Below the pieces are notes generated by a model, which saw only the letters and a list, made by a program, of their open reading frames with translations, searched no databases and was not told the DNA's origin. A stretch of 39,937 nt of DNA from Leucothrix mucor (GTDB lineage Bacteria; Pseudomonadota; Gammaproteobacteria; Thiotrichales; Thiotrichaceae), in the NCBI GenBank assembly GCA_015663245.1, contig DQSN01000138.1, positions 1-39,937 on the forward strand, read 5' to 3'. A program made the translations under genes and the position numbers. How positions within the stretch are numbered: the stretch's first letter is position 1; each line of letters opens with the position of its first letter. Below, piece by piece: positions 9,585-17,225 of the stretch.

Positions 9585-12290
9585 TTATTTAAAATAAGCT
9601 GATATTAATTCGTCAATAGGAAGGTGCTTAAGTCTAGCGAGCAATAAAGTCATCATCGAGGCTAATAAAATCATAATCATAAGTAGTTGTGGGCGTGTGA
9701 ATATCTGCTTTATCAATATGAATATCGCACTTTTTAGGCTACTAGAATTCAATACGTCACGTTTTGTGAACTCTACGATGTAGAGCAGAATAAGCAATAT
9801 GGTAATGGTGATTAAAAAAAGTAAGAGGTTAGTGTAATAACCATAACTATTTTCATAGACATCTTTATCAAAAGCCCCCGCAGTTTCCTGTTGAATACTT
9901 AATAGCGCTAATAGTTTATAACGAACTTTATCGATTAGGCTAAGGTCGCGTGTCTCAATGTCATCATTAATGATCTTTAGTAGCTTATTTATATCCTTCG
10001 TGTTTTTCAGTCCCTCGGCGTTGATAATTTCATTGTAGTGTTTTATTTGATCAATGGAGGGTGGAACTAGTCGACGAATTGTGGTGGGTTTATCTTTAAA
10101 GGCAACGCCTAGTGAGTTTTGCAAGTTGCTGGGGATACGGCTGATACTGGCTTGAAATTCTTCAAACTTTTTACTCAAACTCTCCTTGTCTTCTTCTAAT
10201 TCTAGGATAATTAAGTCATTGGTAATGGTTTTTACATGACCTATATCATAATTAAAAATAGGTATTTTCGATTCTGGTTTTGGGATATTTATAGACGCTG
10301 ATTTTTGCTTGTATTGAATGGTTAGTGCAGCATTTTTTTGTGGTGATAAATCTCCATTAATCATTTGTATATCAATTTGATAGGATAAATTGTGAGTAGT
10401 AAAAGCGCCCATAATACTGATGTTTTCATTATCACTGATTATTTTAGGAATAATGACGGGTGTTTGATGTAAGAGTACATAAATGCTGACAGCTTTATCT
10501 TTAGTAAAATGTATTATATTTTCTAAACGGTCAATATCATCTTTTTTATTGGCTTCAAAATAAATTTGTTGGCAGTTGTTAGTATCAAGAAAACCTTTAA
10601 TAGGTTTCTGTATACGTTTTAAATAATCAGAAATGGACTCATTTTCCAGTGTCCTTTCTTTGCTATGTGCCGAGTTGCTGATATGTATGCGGTCATATTT
10701 TGTTTTTAAAGCTTCGTAGTTTGTGCTGTGCTCTGTGAAAAAGCAGGATGTTTGTTGGTTGAAGCGTGTAATGTTGGGCGCACTTCCTTGCAGTAAGACA
10801 TAAGATTTAATAATGGTCTCACGGTGTAAATTTTCTATCTTTTGTGTATCAATATAACCGTCATCACTTTTAATGATACTCGGTGGAATGATGCGGCTAT
10901 TAATAACTTTTTTCATTCGACCTTTGATAAAATTATCAATGCTACCACCGTGAAGCTTATAGCTATAAGCTTTGGCTTGTAAAATACGGCGTAAAGATTT
11001 GCGAAAACTTTGTTGATTCCCGCTGCGAATATAGTTTGATAGACGGTTTTTTACGCGAATAATTTCTTCAACAGTAATAACGCCGTACTTATTAATACCT
11101 GTGTATTTATGTTTTTCACTGGATAGAATGACTTTGGCAAACATTAAAATATCATGCCCTGCGTCAAAGGCATCAATTGCTAATGCGGCATAGTCAATAC
11201 CGCTATAATAATCATTATTGGATATTGTACTGTCGCCATTTCCTGAGCGATTTTTTTCGTACTCAGTAATTGACCCCATTCCCATATCATCAGTAATCAC
11301 TAATTTATCATCATATTTTAGAGAATTAATATTACTGAGAGAGTTGTTGTTTGTACGAATAATGCCTGTAATTTTTTTGCTAATAGTCGCGGGTGTTTTT
11401 CCATCAATAAAGTCGATGGCAATATGTGATGTCATTATGCCATTAAGGTAATCTTTCAAGGCATAATAGGGCGTCATTTGTTGCTTGAAATCTTGTTCAG
11501 TTCCCATAAAACTAGCAACACCTGCATGTGGATTAACATCAATTTTTCCTAAACCTGGAAAGTGTTTGCCGATGACGGTAATACCTGCTTCGCGTAAGCC
11601 TTTGATGTAATAAGCAGCAATACGACTCACACCTTCTGGGCTACTGGAAAAACTACGGTTTTTGAGTAATGAGTTATAACTACCTTGTAGGCTCTCCTCG
11701 ATATCCAAAACAGGACCCAAAATCATGTTGATGCCACTACTTGCTAGTTGGTAGCCAACTACCTTCCCTGTATCTCCAATTAAGTCTTTGTCTTGTGTAG
11801 TCGCTAAAGTGAGTGCTGGTGGGGGAGGGGTGAGAACACTTTTTATCGGGTTAAATCGTGGTCCTTCAAAGTCAGCAGCAACAAATAAAGGGGTCTTTAA
11901 ATGCTTGTTTGCAAGGGCGCGATATTGCATGTTGGATACAAAATTAGTCACAATACTGATGCGTTCTTCCTCCGTCTCAGCTCGTTTTTTTAAATAATTA
12001 AAATTAGAGCCACGTAGGATGATAGAACCAAAACCTTCATCTTCGATCAGTTTCTTATGGACAGGATTTCGATCTTGAGTTTTAGAAAAGTGAATGGGAA
12101 TGTTGATCATAAAGAGTTGACCAACACCGTCATCTACATTAATAGTTTGCACCCATTCTTTAATTTTTTGTTGTTCCGAAGTGCTTAGTGCTAAAGAGTC
12201 TGCATTGGCGTTGAAGCTCAAAAATAAGCCACATATTATCAAGCATACGCTTTTGATAAATGTTTGTTTTAGGAGTCTATTGTTTTTCAT
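9585..12290 (-). CDS. GH3-family (NagZ-like) protein with C-terminal membrane segments
   Basis: 901 residues. Residues 1-30 are a signal peptide (possible cut ANA-DS). Residues 45-400 form a glycoside hydrolase family 3 barrel: KHFPG at 242-246, NRSF near 211, and ITDDMGM with candidate nucleophile Asp334. In NagZ enzymes an Asp-x-His dyad follows KHFPGHG; here it reads N253-P-H255 and the second His of KHFPGHG is Leu247, so catalysis may be altered or lost. Residues about 480-690 may be a degenerate GH3 C-terminal domain; about 700-820 is helical. Two or more membrane helices lie near 825-850 and 870-890. Predicted to act in the periplasm anchored to the inner membrane. Its ATG overlaps the stop of the upstream CHAT gene (ATGA), so the two are translationally coupled. 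It is far longer than NagZ (about 340 residues). Confidence 0.85.
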   Translation of the reverse strand: MKNNRLLKQTFIKSVCLIICGLFLSFNANADSLALSTSEQQKIKEWVQTINVDDGVGQLFMINIPIHFSKTQDRNPVHKKLIEDEGFGSIILRGSNFNYLKKRAETEEERISIVTNFVSNMQYRALANKHLKTPLFVAADFEGPRFNPIKSVLTPPPPALTLATTQDKDLIGDTGKVVGYQLASSGINMILGPVLDIEESLQGSYNSLLKNRSFSSSPEGVSRIAAYYIKGLREAGITVIGKHFPGLGKIDVNPHAGVASFMGTEQDFKQQMTPYYALKDYLNGIMTSHIAIDFIDGKTPATISKKITGIIRTNNNSLSNINSLKYDDKLVITDDMGMGSITEYEKNRSGNGDSTISNNDYYSGIDYAALAIDAFDAGHDILMFAKVILSSEKHKYTGINKYGVITVEEIIRVKNRLSNYIRSGNQQSFRKSLRRILQAKAYSYKLHGGSIDNFIKGRMKKVINSRIIPPSIIKSDDGYIDTQKIENLHRETIIKSYVLLQGSAPNITRFNQQTSCFFTEHSTNYEALKTKYDRIHISNSAHSKERTLENESISDYLKRIQKPIKGFLDTNNCQQIYFEANKKDDIDRLENIIHFTKDKAVSIYVLLHQTPVIIPKIISDNENISIMGAFTTHNLSYQIDIQMINGDLSPQKNAALTIQYKQKSASINIPKPESKIPIFNYDIGHVKTITNDLIILELEEDKESLSKKFEEFQASISRIPSNLQNSLGVAFKDKPTTIRRLVPPSIDQIKHYNEIINAEGLKNTKDINKLLKIINDDIETRDLSLIDKVRYKLLALLSIQQETAGAFDKDVYENSYGYYTNLLLFLITITILLILLYIVEFTKRDVLNSSSLKSAIFILIKQIFTRPQLLMIMILLASMMTLLLARLKHLPIDELISAYFK

Positions 12291-13573
12291 ATCAAGCCCC
12301 GTATTAAATTATAAAGTCCAAGTGCAAAAACAGAGGAGGCGAAAATGGCGATAAGCGTAACGATAAAAATAGCAAAGGTGATTTTAGCAGGTCGTTTGGG
12401 CGCTAATGGATTATCACCTGATAGGTGAAATTTCTTCTTATCTTTACCAAATAACCGTCCACTTTTAGCTCGCATGTAAAGAGCGGCAGTTCCAAACTCT
12501 ATCTCATTGGGTTGGTTGTAAATAGCTAGGCGTGCCATGCTCAAAGAGGTGTCGATAGGGCTACCTCGTGATAAAGCACCATAAAGCGTTTCGGAAAAAA
12601 TAATGGCAGATCGGTCGGTAATCACATATTGCATAGCTAGTACAGCAGGTACACCTTTTTTGACCACACTTTGTGCTACACCCGAGAAAATATTCTCTTT
12701 GGAGGTAATGCCACCCTCGCAGGCATTAAGGACGATAAGCCTAGAGGCATCACTACTCTGAAAAATAGTAGCAATACGTTGTGAACTTACTTGTAAGCCA
12801 TTGCCATCATCGTCTTCAATAACAAGTACGCCTTCCTTACGGCGTTGATTAAAATCACCATGACCGATGAAATGGATGATATGAAAATCATGTTTATTGA
12901 TAGTTTTAGTAATCTTGCGCAAAGTAGCATGCTCAATACTTTTGAAATACACACGGCTTTTATTTTCTAATGGCATGAGTGCTTGTTTTAATTTTGATAG
13001 TTCTTTTTTGACATTAAGTGGAGGGTAATCTTTAGGGTTAGAACTAATAACCAATATTTTTAATGGAGGGGTTATTTGCATCTGCTTTACAGCAATGCTG
13101 AGCTCCATATAGCGAACAATAGAGGTGTCACCAGACAAGGTCAGAAAAACATCGGAGTGAGAGTCAAATAAATACTCCCAAGGAATGTTGATTAGCTCAG
13201 GGTTTTCGGGGAAACGTAGACGAATACGTAAACCCGCTTTCTTGTTTTTGGCAGATATTTTGCTCTCACGATAGATTTCGGAGACATTTTTTTGGAATAC
13301 CGCATTAAAAAGTTTTTTTCCAAAATCACGTATTTCTTCAGCAATAACTTCAACAGAGCCATTACGCAGGTTTAAATCATTATTGGGGGCGTTTTCATTG
13401 AGAATGAAACTACGTGTTTGTGAAAGTCTGCGGCTATAGTGTTCTAGCTCATGCTGCTCAAAGGGAAAGTCAAAGAGATGACGTGCCTCACCATTGGGTG
13501 ATGCAATAACGCGTGCTTGATATTTGTCGCTACGCTTAGTGATTTCCAAGTCAAAATTTAAGTATTTATCCAT
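12287..13573 (-). CDS. CHAT-domain (caspase-like) protease, tail-anchored
   Basis: 428 residues. The N-terminal half (1-165) resembles the domain often preceding CHAT, with the PWEYL motif at 131-135 and IVRYMEL near 152-158. The CHAT peptidase domain spans about 170-375, with catalytic His238 in HFIGHGDF and catalytic Cys285 in LNACEGG, so the dyad is intact. A single hydrophobic segment (about 398-420) ends the protein, which would tether the protease to the inner membrane facing the cytoplasm. No TPR or NACHT module is seen. It is the first gene of a two-gene unit with the GH3-family protein. CHAT proteases act in cyanobacterial signalling and in several phage-defence or cell-death systems; the substrate here is unknown. 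An inverted repeat lies 36 bp upstream. Confidence 0.9.
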   Translation of the reverse strand: MDKYLNFDLEITKRSDKYQARVIASPNGEARHLFDFPFEQHELEHYSRRLSQTRSFILNENAPNNDLNLRNGSVEVIAEEIRDFGKKLFNAVFQKNVSEIYRESKISAKNKKAGLRIRLRFPENPELINIPWEYLFDSHSDVFLTLSGDTSIVRYMELSIAVKQMQITPPLKILVISSNPKDYPPLNVKKELSKLKQALMPLENKSRVYFKSIEHATLRKITKTINKHDFHIIHFIGHGDFNQRRKEGVLVIEDDDGNGLQVSSQRIATIFQSSDASRLIVLNACEGGITSKENIFSGVAQSVVKKGVPAVLAMQYVITDRSAIIFSETLYGALSRGSPIDTSLSMARLAIYNQPNEIEFGTAALYMRAKSGRLFGKDKKKFHLSGDNPLAPKRPAKITFAIFIVTLIAIFASSVFALGLYNLIRGLI

Positions 13574-14076
13574 TAATACCTTATAAAGAGAGGTTGGCTG
13601 TTAAGTCGACCGCCATTCATTATTTTTTCACCTAATTAAACCCTCAATACAAAGGTGAAGAATAATGAATGGAGGTTTCCTTAAATACATCCAAGTTGAA
13701 GTCTCCCAACGCAACTTTGGATCTTATTACTGAAAGCGTGTTTATTTGTGCTGATAGCTCAAGAATAGTAAAAATTATCGTTAATATATTTTTATAAGGT
13801 GATTTTTTATAAATTTTTTTGATAAACAGAGGTAACCACCTTGATTAAAGGTGATTTTGATTAAGTTGATTGGAGTTTGGTGCAGAAAGAACCGTTACTA
13901 TTTATCACGAAGTGAGTCGTAATAGTTGCTTTATAACGTCGATTTTCGTGAGAAATAGTGGGAGTTTTAACAAACTGCAAATAATCTGATTTGATTAGAG
14001 TTTTCTGAAAGGGCAGAAAAAATATTTGCATTGAGGGAGCAGAAGAGGTTGTTTGTGAGCAAGTCCTTCTGTGTTT
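13574..14076. other. 503 bp intergenic region upstream of the CHAT-GH3 unit
   Basis: No coding ORF is apparent. Besides the large inverted repeat listed separately, an 11-bp direct repeat aaggtgatttt occurs at 13796-13806 and 13848-13858, with an inverse copy (accacctt) between. These could be regulator sites for the CHAT promoter, which should lie here on the minus strand. I could not identify promoter boxes with confidence. Confidence 0.5.
13609..13676. repeat. Long inverted repeat before CHAT gene
   Basis: Arms at 13609-13633 and 13653-13676 pair over about 23 of 25 positions (core ccattcattatt and aataatgaatgg, then ttcacct and aggtgaa) around a 19-nt loop. It ends 36 bp before the CHAT start codon. 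If transcribed, it would form a long hairpin in the 5' leader; it could also be a terminator insulating the unit, or a repeat-element remnant. Confidence 0.6.
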
Positions 14077-14283
14077 TTACTGGAGAGAGCCTAGTCTTTC
14101 ATTGAATGAGTTATGCAACGTGCCTTCGAGGTCTTTGGCTTGTTCTAGTGTTTTTAGCTCAAACTCAAGGAGGTTAGTGTGTTGATCTCTATCTGATGAT
14201 ACGCTGTTACTTTCGCTACCACAGGCAGATAAAAGTAATAAAGATGTAAGTGCTAATAGCACTGAATATGATAATTTAGACAT
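14077..14283 (-). CDS. Small lipoprotein, unknown function
   Basis: 68 residues. Residues 1-20 form a lipoprotein signal with lipobox LSAC, giving lipidation at Cys21. The mature part is about 48 residues, with a polar Ser-rich start and a helical, Glu/Leu-rich end. AAGG lies about 8 nt before the ATG. Small lipoproteins of this kind can act in envelope stress or polymer export; I cannot say which. It precedes the CHAT-GH3 unit on the same strand, but about 500 bp away. Confidence 0.7.
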   Translation of the reverse strand: MSKLSYSVLLALTSLLLLSACGSESNSVSSDRDQHTNLLEFELKTLEQAKDLEGTLHNSFNERLGSLQ

Positions 14284-14443
14284 TATATGACCTTATTTTA
14301 TTTTTATTATAGGCTCCCAGTTTAAGGTGATATAGCAATCAATTAATAGTCATATTTGATAAGAGGCTTTGTTGACACTTCCGCTTTATCGGTTAGTACG
14401 TCAGTATACATTTGGCTATTACAGGACTAGGAATAAGGTTTTA

Positions 14444-15571
14444 TTAGATGTCCTTATAGGGAGATTTTAAATTACTCATATAGTCTTTAACGGCTTCTTT
14501 CTCATGTTCTACAAACTGCTCAATAGAGGTTTGAAAGGGTGAGTCATTTAGCCAGTGATTTGATCGTGTTAGTGTTGGCACAAAGCCTCGTGCAATTTTA
14601 TGCTCACCTTGAGCGCCTGGCTCAAAGTGTTGAATATTATGTTTAATGCAGTACTCAATACCTTGATAGTAACAAGCTTCAAAATGTAGTTTATCAACCT
14701 GCTCGATAGCTCCCCAATGACGTCCATAAAGCGTAGTGTCACTGATAAACATAAGTGAGCCCGCAATACATTCCCCAGCTTCGGTATCGGCTAGGATGAG
14801 TAAAACTTGTTTGGGCAATTGCTGTGCTACTTCGTGAAAAAATTCATAGTTTAGAGTTGCCATACCATGTTTTTCTTCAAAGGTTTGGTTATAAAATTGT
14901 GTGAAACTATACCAATCTTTATCCGTTGCCGTGTGACCATTTAGACAACGTAAGGTGATATTTGCTTGCTCAACCCGACGGCGTTCTTGGCGAATATTTT
15001 TACGCTTTTTTGCCGTTAAAGCGGACAGGAAGTGATCGAAATCAGTGTAATGGTTATTGTGCCAATGAAATTGACAGTCGTGGCGTGTCAGTAAGCTCTG
15101 TTGCTCCAGCCACTTATGTTGTGATTGCAGAGGGAATAAGCAATGAAAACCGCTGTAGTTTTGTTGTTCACACAGTTGTTGTGCTGTTTTTAGCAAAATC
15201 TCAAAAATTTCATCTTGCTGTTTCTCTACAGCCAATAAACGTTGCCCCGTGGCTGGTGTGTAAGGAATAGAAGACACTAGCTTCGGAAAGTATCGTAAAC
15301 CATTGCGCTGATAGGCATCTGCCCAAGCATGATCAAATACAAACTCCCCATAGGTATTATGTTTTTCATAAAGAGGCATTGCGCCAATTAGTTTTTGACT
15401 ATCATAAACGGCAATATGACAGGCTATCCAGCCATATTTTTCACTGACGCAGTCATGGTTCTCAAGTGCAGTAAGAAACTCATGGCGTAAAAAGGGATTG
15501 TTATCGGTGACTAATGCATTCCATTCAGCGGAAGGTATTTCATTAATATGGCTGTGAAGCATTATTTTCAT
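14444..15571 (-). CDS. FemAB/GNAT-like DUF482 protein
   Basis: 375 residues of the DUF482 (FemAB-like, 'peptidogalycan biosynthesis/recognition') family. Recognisable parts are WNALV near 17, NPFLRHEFLTALE (25-37), the conserved WADAYQRNGLRYFPKL and TPATGQRLL, then KKRKNIRQERRRV near the middle and HWGAIE and EPGAQGEHKIARGF in the C-terminal acyltransferase fold. By family analogy it transfers an acyl or aminoacyl group, but no substrate is established. It is divergent from mtgA, which would fit an envelope role, as inference. Confidence 0.85.
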   Translation of the reverse strand: MKIMLHSHINEIPSAEWNALVTDNNPFLRHEFLTALENHDCVSEKYGWIACHIAVYDSQKLIGAMPLYEKHNTYGEFVFDHAWADAYQRNGLRYFPKLVSSIPYTPATGQRLLAVEKQQDEIFEILLKTAQQLCEQQNYSGFHCLFPLQSQHKWLEQQSLLTRHDCQFHWHNNHYTDFDHFLSALTAKKRKNIRQERRRVEQANITLRCLNGHTATDKDWYSFTQFYNQTFEEKHGMATLNYEFFHEVAQQLPKQVLLILADTEAGECIAGSLMFISDTTLYGRHWGAIEQVDKLHFEACYYQGIEYCIKHNIQHFEPGAQGEHKIARGFVPTLTRSNHWLNDSPFQTSIEQFVEHEKEAVKDYMSNLKSPYKDI

Positions 15572-15703
15572 ATGTCTTTAGGAAGTATCTAATTCAGCTT
15601 AAAGGAAGGAGGTTTTATGTAAAATAGTTGCCTCAGCGTTCAGGCTGAAGTATAAATGAATATAGGGTAAATCATAAATTTGTACATCATTCGTAGTAGC
15701 ATT

Positions 15704-16519
15704 ATGAAGATTAATCGTTTTATTCATAGGGGGACTGTGGATAAAGAACAAAATATACAAATGACAAGGGTCGCAATATTGGCAGACTCCAAGCGTGTAT
15801 TGCCTAAATTTTTGTTACGACCGCTTATTAAGTTGCTTAAATTTTTCCAATGGTTGTTTTTAATTAGCTTAGTTTTGTATTTAGCCGTTCTTATTCTTTT
15901 TCGCTGGTTACCATTGCCGACCTCTGCTTTTATTTGGCATCAAAATCAGTTGGCCGCTCATGAGCCAAATATATACAAGCCTGCTAGTTATGAATGGATA
16001 AACTGGGAAGATATATCTCCAGAAATAGCCATCGCTGTTATCAGTGCTGAGGACCAGCGTTTTCCTAATCACTGGGGAATTGATACGGTTGAATTGCGCA
16101 AAGTAATATCTAGCGCTTATAGAGGGGAAGCTTCCTTTCGGGGAGCTAGTACTTTAACGCAACAATTAGCTAAAAATTTATTTTTATGGAATGGGCGTAG
16201 TTATGTGCGTAAGGTCATGGAAGCGTTTATAGCGGTGTCTTTAGAATTGGTTTGGTCTAAAAAGCGTATATTGGAAGTCTATCTAAATGTTGCACAATTT
16301 GCACCAGTCACTTTTGGGGTGAAAGCTTCTAGTAAGCGCTTATTTAATAAACTACCAAAGAATTTAACACTAGAGCAGGCTGCTTATCTAGCGGCCGTAC
16401 TTCCCACTCCTGCAAAATCAAATGTACATAAACCTAGTGAAAGCTTAAAGAAACGACAACGCTGGATATTGCAGCAAATAAAGCAATTAGGTGGTGTGAA
16501 TTATTTGAAAAAATTGTAG
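15704..16519 (+). CDS. mtgA: Monofunctional peptidoglycan transglycosylase
   Basis: Glycosyltransferase family 51 enzyme that polymerises lipid II into glycan strands at the inner membrane without a transpeptidase domain. The catalytic signature AEDQRFPNHWG (around residue 115 from this start), RGASTLTQQLAKNLFLW, RSYVRKVMEA and KKRILEVYLN are all present. A membrane helix (WLFLISLVLYLAVLILF) precedes the domain. The track start at 15680 is TTG; I prefer ATG 15704, though ATG 15761 is also possible and would be nearer to the E. coli length of 242. No strong ribosome site decides this. Confidence 0.94.
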   Translation: MKINRFIHRGTVDKEQNIQMTRVAILADSKRVLPKFLLRPLIKLLKFFQWLFLISLVLYLAVLILFRWLPLPTSAFIWHQNQLAAHEPNIYKPASYEWINWEDISPEIAIAVISAEDQRFPNHWGIDTVELRKVISSAYRGEASFRGASTLTQQLAKNLFLWNGRSYVRKVMEAFIAVSLELVWSKKRILEVYLNVAQFAPVTFGVKASSKRLFNKLPKNLTLEQAAYLAAVLPTPAKSNVHKPSESLKKRQRWILQQIKQLGGVNYLKKL

Positions 16520-16528
16520 ATAGCCTTG

Positions 16529-17146
16529 TTAATTTATTACGTTAGCTATTTGTGTTTTTGAAATGAGTTGTGGTGTTGAAGGTGTGAAGAGTATTAAGCC
16601 AAAAACTATAATTGTGAAGGTGATAATGCTGATTTTTAAGAAGCTTATTTTTTGTGATTTTGCTAAGGTTTTTGCTTTACCTGAATGATAGCTTTTGGCT
16701 TGTGATGTCGCGGTGTTCAGTTGAGACGTAGTGTTTGATATATTCTTAGGGCTGTTTTGTATAGCTTTGTATGCATGTAATATAATTTGTGAAAGCCTAG
16801 GGTTAACGTCTTTTGCTGATTTGTCGGGGTGAAATATATTCATTAGAAGTTTGTAGTGTAACTTTACTTGTAAAGTATCAGAGTTCTGATCAAGTCCCAA
16901 CTTTCTTCTATTAGTGTTATCGCTCTGAAGTAAAATAAGCTGTATATAGTTAACGAGTATTTCTCTGAGACGAGAAGCATGAAGATTATTTTTAGCTGAC
17001 ACTTTTGTTAATGCACTTTCGGAAGAGACTATACGTAATAATTCTGTAATCCCTCTTGGTAATTTTTTAAAGGGGTCATCAAAGCGAGCCAACAGAGTTG
17101 GCTCGGAATATAGCTTAATCGCACAGCGTATTGCTTCTGATTTCAC
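16529..17146 (-). CDS. Tail-anchored J-domain protein at end of EPS locus
   Basis: 205 residues with a GTG start. A helical N-terminal region (1-80) of unknown type precedes a short J-domain (about 82-130) carrying the HPD tripeptide at 106-108, needed to stimulate DnaK ATPase. A low-complexity Ser/Thr/Lys linker leads to a single membrane helix (about 168-188) and a short tail. A J-domain next to a C-terminal anchor would recruit DnaK to the membrane. It lies 79 bp downstream of the BY-kinase gene on the same strand, so it is probably co-transcribed with it and may assist folding or assembly of the exporter; that is inference. Confidence 0.82.
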   Translation of the reverse strand: MKSEAIRCAIKLYSEPTLLARFDDPFKKLPRGITELLRIVSSESALTKVSAKNNLHASRLREILVNYIQLILLQSDNTNRRKLGLDQNSDTLQVKLHYKLLMNIFHPDKSAKDVNPRLSQIILHAYKAIQNSPKNISNTTSQLNTATSQAKSYHSGKAKTLAKSQKISFLKISIITFTIIVFGLILFTPSTPQLISKTQIANVIN

Positions 17147-17225
17147 GGTATAGCATTGCCCAAAATGAATATTCTAAGTATTTTGAACTGTGTTTGCTGA
17201 ACAGTGAATGAATGAAGCTATAGTA

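Noticed and set aside
9585-14076. Assignment of the CHAT-GH3 unit to a gasdermin, TPR-CHAT (Craspase) or NACHT defence system
   Set aside because: No gasdermin, Cas, TPR or STAND NTPase gene is present in or next to the unit.
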